NCBI RefSeq assembly: GCF_022539505.1
Contig: NC_061512.1
Coordinates: 248,760,510 to 248,824,509, forward strand
Reading direction: 5' to 3'
From: Lolium rigidum
Taxonomy: Eukaryota > Streptophyta > Magnoliopsida > Poales > Poaceae
Length of the DNA: 64,000 nt
Positions 21,865 through 31,770 of the stretch are shown here, in pieces (position 1 is the first letter of the stretch; every line of letters begins with the position of its first letter). The translations under genes were made by a program, and so were the position numbers. The notes under the pieces were generated by a model. It ran no database searches. It was not told the DNA's origin and saw nothing but the letters and a program-made list of their open reading frames with translations.

Positions 21865-24800
21865 CGCCCTGAGCTCCGCACTGAAACCCTAATGTCTTGC
21901 CGCCCAGCCATTCTTCCTCAGTCACCCTCTATCTCTCAACTTCTTCCTTCACTGTTCGCCGGCGAACTCCATGGCGCCGTCGATTGAGAGCACCCCGGAG
22001 TCCGTGGCGTAGCTCGTTGGATGCGCCCGATGCCGTAGTACCTTCTGGCCGAAGGAATCGATCCAGAGCTTCCTCAATCAGTCCAATTTGATTGATTCCC
22101 TCCGCAGCACCTCGTCGGAATCGGCGAATTCCTCGTCGTCTCCGATCATCTTCTTCGCCTCCGACCACTGCAATCAACTCAAGGTGAACCAGCGCATCTC
22201 TGAAGCCCTAAGTTACATTCTTGCGCGTCCCGTAGCCACCGTTTGATAGTTGGCCGGAGTATACCGCCGCGGAGGGTGGTCACCGGCGAAGTTCCGATGA
22301 TCCCCTGAGTAGGGCGACCCTACCATCGTGCTCGTTAGATTCCAGGGAGTCGAAATCCATCGGTAGCCCGTCCTGGGGAGCACAAAAACGGCAGCGCCAC
22401 CGTGCCCTGGCCGCCGGCGGTTAAACACCGGTGCGGTCAACAGCCCAGTCCACTTTGACCAGTCGTTGCATGCGTGGCATCCAACGTGGCAGTAGCCCCA
22501 CCGTCCGTCTCGGGTGTGTAACCGAATCGGTATGTCTAGCCTTTTCACTTTATTTCAAATTCCAAAAAATGTCTGAAACTTTGCAAAATCATAGAAATTT
22601 CATTTCAACTCAGAAAAATGCAAATAATATATCAAAATGCTCACAAAAATAAACTCTACTCAAATAAAATATAAAACAAAAATGTGTGTCAAAATAAAAA
22701 TTCACTTACTTTTAACCCTATTAATTATGCTATTTCAATTATTTAACATGCAATTTGAATTCAATAATTAGTGAAGTTATAAAAATTAAATTTTAACTAT
22801 TCAGTAACTAAGTAAAATGTTAAGATTAATTTTATTTACCATATTTGCACTAACTTAATTATTAGTAGTAATTCATAAACCCTAATTTGAAAATTATAAG
22901 TTACTATCTTCTTAAATAATAATAAATCAAGAAAATACTAAAAGCCAATATTAATTTAGTAACTTAAATATTGTGAACTTAAATAATTTTAATTTGCAAG
23001 TTATTATTTTTAAAACCTAGTAATAATTGTTAAACCCTTATCTCTGAATTAAACCAAAATAGGAGTTACCCTAATTATTAATTCTTGTGGAAAATTAATA
23101 AAATGTTAAACCATTACTAATTTTGATTCAAAGTAATTAGTAACCACAACTCTATTACCAATTATCATTTTAGGAGTTGTATCATAATTTAGAAATCCTA
23201 GTTTCAATTTAGTAAGACTTTGATTCCATTATTTTATGTGATCATTTGAAAATACTTTAACCCTAAAACCCTAGTTGCTTATCACATGTGATCATGTGAA
23301 TTTCACCTTACATAGAGAACCATATTATGTGACCAACAAATACAAGTCATGATCCACAAACATAAAACCAATTCATATGAGCTTGTCATTTCATGTCTCT
23401 ATTTTTGATTAAAACCTATATGATCCAATAAGGCCACCTAAGTATAAACCCTAACTTGTTAATTGGATTAGTACCATTGATCACCACTCATATATACCAT
23501 ACCATTAGGATAAACCTCAATCCTCAAACCTAGTAGCACCATAATGATAAACCCTAATACCAATCTTGTGTAGTAATGCACAACACATGTTCCTATCCCA
23601 CTAAACCCTACTAAAGGATCATAACCCCCTTAGCTTAGAAACTATTATTGATTACTTAGTGAAGTAAATGTGAAACCATAGTAAACCCTAAAATATAATT
23701 TATGGAACCATCTTGATAACCATCCTTAAATATGATACCCATAATCAACCATAGTAAAAAACCCGCCAATACTTGCTATATATAAGATCAATTCTACTTA
23801 GGACCCAACTAGTCTCTGGTAGGAAACTAAATGAATCCAATAGTAAACCCTAGAAGCACTTAGCTCCTACTTGTAGTAATTTCATTCTTTATCAATCATG
23901 TTCTTCAAAAGTTATTCTTTTGAAGTATAATTTAAGTAACCATCAACCATGTCTGGTAGAACTTAAAAATTAACAACTGTTATTTACAATCTGTTCCACT
24001 ACTATCCTTTGTGTATATGATTGTTCTAATGCATTATATCTGTCAACACCCGGATTTTTAAGTCCAGATGCCTATTATGCCATTCCTCGCAATCCCAGGA
24101 ATAGTGTTTTTGCGAGACATAATAGATTGATATCACAACACATCATTCATTACAACACATAATTGTCTTACATCGAGGGATCACATGATCCAGTCTTAAT
24201 ACATCATAGTGGATCTAGAGATCCTATTACAAAACACATAGCGGAAGCGAAGTAACGGTTGCGGTCCATCTATTCCACGAGCAACCGTTGACGTCGGGAG
24301 TGATCCTAGTTGTCGTAGACGTCCCGCTGTCCATCTTCCTCGTACTCGTTGTTCTCCTTCATAGTCCGGCCATTTGAATAGCCGGGGACAAAGCCATGAG
24401 TACTTTAAAGTACTCGCAAACTAATACTAATGTAAGCACTATCAACTATAGTAAGGGGGTGCTAAGCTCTAAGTTTATTTGCATAAAGCCAATTTTATTT
24501 CATAAGCATTTAGTAAAAAGCCTCTTCATTTGCTAACTAACTCAAATGGGAACATTAGTGTCATTCCCACAACTCTGTTGTGATTCAAGTCAAAGTCACC
24601 ATTTCAAGTTCAAATCACAAGTCACCCTTCACATGTCACATTTTTGAAAATGGTCTGATGACGGAACAGTATGGCCTTTCCAATCGTCCATAACCGTGGA
24701 CACGGCTATTCGAATAGTTCTACACTCTGCAGAGGTCGTACACTTGTGCCACAATATTTGCAATAATCCGTCAGGGTTAACTGGCCCTGATTTATCATAC

Positions 24801-27294
24801 TCCGTATGCGGACTACCAACCATAACCTTTCACTTATATACCCTAGTACAGGCACCTCTCCCCATGAGCTTGGCCTCCCGGTGAAAACCAACCTGTTAAC
24901 CCGGGAACTGCACTGGGGCTTGGGCCGGACAATTCACCTCATTCACGTCATATCACATCATTTCTTTTGTAGAGGCAGCCCTCGGCATAACCCCGATGAC
25001 GCTTGTTTAGAGGGAACCCATACTAAAGCACATAAATTTCTAGTTAAGCCCTTACCCATGTCGGGTATGGTGGGGGTACTTGCCAAAATTGGAATGGTAT
25101 CGCATCCGAACCCAACCATCAGTTTTTTTTTTAAAATTCACCAAGTCATTCACCGAGTCACATTCACCTTCAAAATCTTTCAATAGAATGACTCATCATT
25201 CCAAGGTTTTCAAAGTCATTTCATTTCACAAGTTCCCATCTAGAGTAGTCAATTTTATTTGTTAGCACTAGCAACTAATCATGAGGGGTGATATCTAACT
25301 TTCATTGCTCTAGGCTAAATTTGATACTCTTGTAGTATTCTATCTCTAGACCAAAGTTAACTATAAAAGCAAGTTATAATAATCAAAGTAAAAGCTGGTA
25401 AGAATAAAACTTGGGATGGGATCATGAAGCATAAAGTAAATTGGTGAGTGTGCCTTGCTCTAGGAGAGCTTTGCACTTTGCAAGAATATTCGCTTGCAAG
25501 AGTATAGCTTGTATTGGAGTTAGCTTGCATTAATAATAGCTTGCCTTGGTTGGAGTAGTGATCAAAGTTCTCTTCCTCTTCAAGGTAGTCCTCCTCCTCC
25601 TCGGGGTACTCCTCGGTACTAGCGTCTAGATACGGGTACAATACACACAATTACCACACAAAGTCTAAGTACTAGACTAAGCACACACATACATTACTCC
25701 TACTAAGCTATCACTCAACATGCTTATTAGTTGAGTTGATTTAATTCTATCTTTAAGAAAAATAATTTTCTCTTATTATAAATATTAATTAGAGTTTCTA
25801 TTTATTTCTTGAGAGAAAATAATTTCCTCTCATTAAATATTATTAAGATTTAATTTCCTTCATGAATAAGATGTGACCTAGGTTGACTAAAGTCAACCTC
25901 TTCACAAGTATCAATTTGGAAGTGATTTAAACGAGGCACACCACCTTATGCCTTTTTATTACTCATGATTAATGATTTAATATCATCAACTAATTTAATA
26001 TGAGTTTAAAATTGACCATAGTCTAGACCCCATATTCACTTAGTTGAGGCAAGATTTAAATGAGACCACTACATCTCATAAGATTTAATAAGTAGCCTTG
26101 AATAATTTTAAATACTACTATGAAAATGATTGGATATTTTTAAATAAAAACCTATGGATTATTACTACATGTGTCATTAATTTTCATTGAATCCTTTGGG
26201 GTAAGTATTTAAATGAGAGGCTACACCTCATATAGTTTAATACCACATACCAATGATTAAATGAGGTGTAGCACCTCATACCATTTAATAACACTACATA
26301 TGATTTAAATCTCTAAGTAATTCATATAAGTGAGTTTGGCCAGGGGCCCAAACATCACATGAATTCATTTGAGACAAGATTTAAATGAAGTATAAAACTT
26401 CATAAGACTTACTTAATAGTTTTGGACAGTATCAACTAGTTAAACTAGCCATATTATCCACTACTTAAACTAGGGCATGATCATACAAAGTGACCACACC
26501 ATTTTACTGCATAAACAATTGGTGTAAGTCAAATGTGAGCTATTAGAGTTGGAATTAACTTAATATCTATTTTGGTTGGTTTTTAAGAATTATTTGAATA
26601 GGGAAAAGTCCCTGTCTTGTTATTTTTGTCATATTTATTCTACAACGAATTTGACCATGAGGCCAGTGGCATGTTGTAGAGAATTTTAGTGGCTTTCCAA
26701 CAATATAAAATTTACTGAATTTGGTTCATCCAATTTGAAATGGTTGAATTTCAAAGTTTGGGCAGTATTGAATATTGCTTGGAATTGTTTAAATTGAGTT
26801 TGAATTAAAAAGGCCGGCGGGAAAAGCTAACGGGCCGAAACGGCGTGAAATGGCCCAGGTCCAGCCCACCACGGTCCACGGACGCGTGGGCTGCCTGACA
26901 GGGTGGGGCTGGCCTGTCAGCGGCTCACCGCACCCGAATCGGTACGGGGCGACGTGGGACGCACGATTAGATCGTGATCCGACGGATCACGTCCATCGTC
27001 GTCGACGAGGAGAAGAGCTCGCCGGCGCGGCTCGGGTAGGGGGTCGGAGGGTCACCTGGACTCCGGCGAGGGGTTGGCAATATGCTCGACGAAGGTGTAG
27101 ACGACGGCGGTCCTCCTGGTAGCTGCAGCGTCTCCGGGGAGGGCTCCAATCGGCGGCGAGCTTCCGCGGCGGCGCTCGGCAGTGAGGTGGCGATTGGCGA
27201 GCTACGGTGGCTAATGTCGACGGTGGAGTGGCTCAGGCGGTCGAGGGAGAAGAGGGGAAGGTGCTGGTGTGCTCGGATCGTCAAATGGGCGTCT

Positions 27295-27305
27295 CCTTTT
27301 ATAGG
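27295..27305 (-). promoter_or_regulatory. TATA box in 3' LTR of element G
   Basis: The minus strand reads CCTATAAAAGG inside a GC-rich island (about 26810-27900). The same site is at 35026-35036 in the 5' LTR, where it would start an RNA with a leader of about 3.4 kb before the first ORF unless spliced. Confidence 0.65.
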
Positions 27306-27896
27306 CAAGCGAGTGGCCGTGGGTGCTGCGGCGATGGCGACATGGGCGCGGCGTCTCCGGTGGTCTAGCGAGCTAGGCGAGGGCGGCATCCTGTTCAGAG
27401 CATCGTGGCGGTCCTCCAAGCGGCGGCAGGCGTGGTCGGGGAGGGCCTGGTTGTGTCGCCTCGTGTCCATGTCCGGTGGCGGCGTTCGCGGGGTCTCCTT
27501 CTCCGGCCACGGCGGCGGCGGTCCGGGGTCCGGTCGAGGTGGTGTCCGGTGGCTTCCGGTGTCGTGGGGATGCTCAAGGCGTCAAGAGCGGGGCCGGTGC
27601 GAGAGGGAGACGGTGGGGTGGCGCGTGTCCGGGCGTGCACGGCGTGCACACTCGCGACGCGAGCGGCATGGCCTCGCCGTGCTGGGCGCGCGTCGTGCGG
27701 CGTGTGGTCGCTGCTCCTTCGACCATGGCGAGTGTAGGCGGCGCTAGGGTGGTGTGCTGGTGCGTTCTGGCACTGTGGCCATGGCTAGGGAAGAAGAAAA
27801 AGAGGGGGAGCTCGACGTGTGTGGCATGGGCCGGCATGGCCATGGCTAGGCCATGTTGTGCCCTCCTCCTAGGGTTCACTGCTGGGGTTTGGATGT

Positions 27897-27996
27897 NNNN
27901 NNNNNNNNNNNNNNNNNNNNNNNNNNNNNNNNNNNNNNNNNNNNNNNNNNNNNNNNNNNNNNNNNNNNNNNNNNNNNNNNNNNNNNNNNNNNNNNN
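27897..27996. other. Assembly gap of 100 N's
   Basis: The other LTR copy has only 13 bases (35628-35640) between the same flanks, so the real gap is probably about 13 bp and 100 is a placeholder size. Confidence 0.85.
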
Positions 27997-29531
27997 GAGC
28001 ATGTAGAGGCAAGGTGGTGTGAGTAGGGTTGGGGAAAACACTATTTCAAATAGTGTGGCATTGTTCCATAATTGAAATTCCACAAATTTGTCCAAATTTG
28101 ATTTAATTCAGAAGGGTTGACCAATTTGAAAAGGGTGTGTTTGGTTTGGTTCTAAATGACCAGAGGCAAGGAGAGGTGGTGGTGGAATTTAGAAAATCAA
28201 AATATTGCAAAGTTCACTAAGTGGGAGATTGTTCCACTTAATTAAAAGTTGCAACTTTGCATGTGTGTAGATTTTGATCCAAAAAGAATTTGGCATATAT
28301 TTCTTCACATAAAGTGTTCACCTTGATGTCCTCTTGGATGACATGCAAAGAATTGGGAAAGTTTAGTTTGAAAAACTTGAAATAGAGAGGCTCAAAGTAA
28401 TGACCAGAATATAAAGGGCAGATTTGACCATTATTGTATGTGAGCCAAATTTTGAGTTTGGATTTGATTTGAATGGTGTTTCTTTGATTCTAAAAGTTTT
28501 AATAAGTGTTTAGTATCATATTATAATTAATGGTGAAGGCCAAATGGTCTAGGGTCAAGATTTATAAGAATGGCATAGAGCCATATGTGAGAGTTTGTGA
28601 TTTTCTAACCTTTTATTCTTTTATTTTTCTTTTCTTTACTTTGACCAGAGTGAGGTTTATTTGGGGTTTGATTGAGTTGGGAAAAAGGTTCACACCATTT
28701 TGGGACAAGGTGGGTGCCTAGGTCAAGATTTGAGATTTTGGGCTAAGTGCCACATATGCCTCTATGCATATGTTGCTTTTGATTTTTAATTTGATTTAGT
28801 TTGACCCAATTGATGTTGTTGAGTCTTGAAATGGCATATGGAAGTGATCCAATCATCCACAACAAGTCCCAAGGTCAAACTTCCAAAATTTACAAATTTG
28901 CATGTTACTCTCATATGCCTCTATGGCATTTTTAGTTTCTTTTTATTTTCTTTGAAAACCAATTGGATTTGGTTTGATAAGTACTAGGTAAGGTATATGA
29001 AGGTTTTCCAAACCTCTAAGCAAAGTAGAAAGGCTTAGGGTGAAGTTTTATAAATATAGCCCTATGCACATATGCCTCTTTCTTATTTAATTTCCTTTTA
29101 TTTTAATTTAGCTAGGGTGGTGAAAAGAGGGGTGAAGTTTAGGGTTTAGTAGGGTTCATAAATGGTTCACCACTATTTAGAAAAATAAGAGAGGTAGGGT
29201 TCAAGATTTACATATTAGAGCTATCTGCCCCCATATATCTTTTATTTGATTTTGGATTTCTCAAAATAGATCCACTTGGTTGTGAGAAGGTTAGGGTTTA
29301 GGTTTTTCTTATTTGATTTCTCTTTTCTTTTATTTGGTTTGTGATCTTCACTTGATCACTTTAGGGTTTTAGGGTTTATCACATAAGCATAATAACACTC
29401 ATCATGGCAAAACACAAGGATTGGGTATGAGCACTATGCATTGCACTCTATTTAAGAAAAGTTTTTGTTGGTTCTCATTTTTGGAAAAAGGAAATTTATT
29501 TTATCTTTGTTTTGAAATTTGGGGTGTTACA

Positions 29532-29546
29532 AACCCTTCCCTTAAA
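29532..29546 (-). other. Polypurine tract of element G
   Basis: The minus strand reads TTTAAGGGAAGGGTT immediately before the 3' LTR, preceded by TCGGGACGAGATTTG as in chromoviruses. Confidence 0.8.
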
Positions 29547-29662
29547 CAAATCTCGTCCCGAGATTTTAAGAAAAGTTAGGTTCCTAAGAGAGATTGAGCA
29601 TTTTATTAACAGGAGGACATACTTGGCATGGTCCGGGGTGCTTCCCGAGCTTCGGTAGGCGG

Positions 29663-30790
29663 TCATGTGGTAGAGACGGCCGTTGTTGTTGTTCTGATTC
29701 CTTCTTCCGCAAAGCGGCGCTGTTGCTGAGCAGGTGCTGCGGTATTGGCGGCAATCCTGGCAAGCTTCTTGGGGCACTCATTGGAGAAGTGACCCACAAC
29801 TCCACATTCGTAGCAGTTGACGGTGGACTTGTCTTTGGGGTTGACGGGAACAGCGTTACTCCCAGTCACGGGGGCAGTATTGGGGTTGTTGTTGTTTCCC
29901 TTGTTGTTACTGTTGTTGTTGTGGTGGTTGTTGTTGTTGTTGTTGCCTCCGGGCTTCGGGGGTCCTCCGTTGTTGTTGGTGTAGTTGGGGCGATAATTCT
30001 GAGCGTGGGGTTTATTGTATCTTGGGGTGAATCCTCCAGCTTGAGTTGTTGCGGTGTTTCGGGTATGGTGGGGTCCACTCTGGTTCATCATTCTTCTCTT
30101 GCGGTTCTCGTTGGCTTGATGCAGCTTTCCTTCCATCTGTATGGCTGAGTCCACAAGGGCTTCTAAGTCAGTGAACGGAATGTTCACTAACACAGTTTGC
30201 ATCTCGTCATGCAGTCCGTTCAGAAATCTTTCCTTCCTCTTCTCATTGGTGTCTGTCTCATCCGGGGCGTACCTTGACAGAGTAAGAAACCTGTCGCGGT
30301 ATTCCACCACGGACATTCTTCCTTGCTTGAGTTCACGGAACTCGTCTCTCATCTTCTTGATTAGTCCTTGGGGCACATGGTATTTACTAAACTTCAGCTT
30401 GAAGTCTTCCCAGTTCATCATTTGTCCAGCATTCATTGCGCGGGCACTCGTCCACCAGGCTCGTGCAGGTCCTGACAGATAGTGGGTGGCAAACAGTACT
30501 TTCTCTGCGGCTTCTACTCCCGCAACTTCTAGGTTGTTCTCCATTGTCCGGAGCCGCTCATCCGCGTCAAGTGGCTCTTCGGTCTTGCTAAACATCGGAG
30601 GGTTGGTGTTCCGAAAGTTCTTGAGCTTTGATCCTGGGTGATCATGGTTTCCATGGCCTTGATTGTTCTGAGCTATCTGTTGCAGTGCAGCTAAGTTGGC
30701 TTGTCGTTCAGCTCTCATGGCTTCGCGATCTTCCATCATCATCTGGAGCATCTGCATCATTGCGTCTTGGTTGCGGTTTGGTGGGGCCAT
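29663..30790 (-). CDS. gag: Gag of element G (intact, with CCHC zinc knuckle)
   Basis: It encodes 375 residues from ATG 30790. The N-terminal stretch is Met/Gln-rich and helical. The Gag core is at about 55-220, with F-R-N-T-N-P-P-M-F, Y-L-S-G-P-A-R-A-W-W and F-K-L-K-F-S-K-Y-H-V-P. An Asn-rich low-complexity tract (about 270-300, from a GTT-type microsatellite on the plus strand) precedes one zinc knuckle, C326-x2-C-x4-H-x4-C339. The protein then ends with no protease or RT. It resembles Gag of Tekay/Del-type chromoviruses. The ATG directly follows a good 3' splice site (CAATCTTCAG). It should bind and package element RNA. There are no frameshifts, consistent with a young copy. Confidence 0.9.
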   Translation of the reverse strand: MAPPNRNQDAMMQMLQMMMEDREAMRAERQANLAALQQIAQNNQGHGNHDHPGSKLKNFRNTNPPMFSKTEEPLDADERLRTMENNLEVAGVEAAEKVLFATHYLSGPARAWWTSARAMNAGQMMNWEDFKLKFSKYHVPQGLIKKMRDEFRELKQGRMSVVEYRDRFLTLSRYAPDETDTNEKRKERFLNGLHDEMQTVLVNIPFTDLEALVDSAIQMEGKLHQANENRKRRMMNQSGPHHTRNTATTQAGGFTPRYNKPHAQNYRPNYTNNNGGPPKPGGNNNNNNHHNNNSNNKGNNNNPNTAPVTGSNAVPVNPKDKSTVNCYECGVVGHFSNECPKKLARIAANTAAPAQQQRRFAEEGIRTTTTAVSTT

Positions 30791-31060
30791 CTGAAGATTG
30801 AGATAGATGATAAGATAAGAGGGAAATTTCTAGGGGTTTGTTTGGGTTAAATTCAAAAAGTTCAAAACTTGAGTAGTGTTGAGGGGGTAGAAACCAACAA
30901 CACTTTTTCATTCATACCAAGCATCACACATTACAAATCTAACACACCGTTGGTTTTAAGAACCATTCATTCGCTCTACGATACAAGGGGGGTCCTGATA
31001 CAAACTCACACCTACGATAGTGCCCTAATAATACTACTCTTCAGGGGGAATTCTTCGTCT

Positions 31061-31537
31061 TCACTGTTGAGGTGCTTGGCGAAGGGCGAGGGCGTTGTCC
31101 AAATCCCTGCGGGTTTTGTACTGCCTGAAGTCCTGAGGGGCTTTATAGGGGTTCATCTCTGGTTGTGGTGAGGGCATGGTCATTGGTCTTCCCATGGAGT
31201 CATGTCTTGGGTAGTAGATGAAGCGAGTGTTCTTGATCTTGTCCTCATTTTGTCCACACAGACGGGAAATTGCTTCTTGCATAGCTTTGTCTAGTCCTTC
31301 CTTCCAGGTGTTTCCCGTTACAGAAAACCATATGGTTTCCCATACCGGGGCTTCAAGCTTTCTTCCTAGGTCAGCGGAAACTTCCCACCGGGGTGATCCT
31401 CCCAATTGATTATTGAAGGATGTTCCGAAGAATTCGGGGTACGGGTGTCCTAGATATTCCACTAGTTGCTTCAATTCCTTTTCGAACCTCAGTTCTCCTC
31501 CGTGACCAAGCTGATAGCATTCCCATTGGTATTCCAT
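31061..31537 (-). CDS. Unknown ORF upstream of Gag in element G
   Basis: It encodes 158 residues from ATG 31537, between the PBS and Gag on the same strand. A hydrophilic start (MEYQWECYQLGHGGELRFE) leads into P-R-W-E-V-S-A-D-L-G and a conserved-looking W-K-E-G-L-D-K-A-M-Q-E-A-I-S-R-L-C-G-Q block, then R-F-I-Y-Y-P-R-H-D and a Pro/Arg-rich end. I recall similar extra ORFs near gag in grass gypsy elements, but I know no function. The ATG directly follows a strong 3' splice site (TTGCTCACAG). AT-rich sequence like a 3' untranslated region lies between it and Gag (271 bases). It is intact. Confidence 0.7.
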   Translation of the reverse strand: MEYQWECYQLGHGGELRFEKELKQLVEYLGHPYPEFFGTSFNNQLGGSPRWEVSADLGRKLEAPVWETIWFSVTGNTWKEGLDKAMQEAISRLCGQNEDKIKNTRFIYYPRHDSMGRPMTMPSPQPEMNPYKAPQDFRQYKTRRDLDNALALRQAPQQ

Positions 31538-31754
31538 CTGTGAGCAATTAGGATAAGTAAGTTAGAGAAGTGATCAAGTGTGCAAAATTTTATGTAATTT
31601 TTCCAGGAAAAGTAGAGTATGGATTTCTTTCTTCGAAAACGATCTCAAGGATAAGAGTGAGAATAAGTTTTCATAAATATTTACTTCATTTGTTTTTTTG
31701 AAACTACATTTTTCAGGACGTCCATTCTAACTAGGGTCTCCTAAGGTCAACAAT

Positions 31755-31767
31755 GGCTCTGATACCA
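31755..31767 (-). other. Primer-binding site of element G (initiator tRNA-Met)
   Basis: The minus strand reads TGGTATCAGAGCC three bases after the 5' LTR. Confidence 0.88.
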
Positions 31768-31770
31768 ACT

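Larger units (their letters stand above)
24041..29531 (-). repeat. 3' LTR of element G, with a sequence gap
   Basis: Plus-strand ends are TGTCAACACCC and GGGGTGTTACA. It includes 100 N's (27897-27996) and an 18-bp perfect palindrome at 24398-24415. Its length without the gap fits the other copy. Confidence 0.92.

Noticed and set aside
19860..23860. Interstitial telomere repeat
   Set aside because: AAACCCTA motifs are scattered and not in tandem, so this is not a telomeric array.
26850..27747. GC-rich open frames in the LTRs of element G (also 34575-35646)
   Set aside because: They overlap in several frames on both strands, differ between the two LTR copies by frame-shifting indels, and have Arg/Gly-rich composition expected from GC-rich DNA. 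They are promoter-island sequence, not genes.
29594..30148. Plus-strand Val/Gly-rich frame opposite Gag of element G
   Set aside because: It is the shadow of the Gag frame and its Asn-coding trinucleotide repeat.
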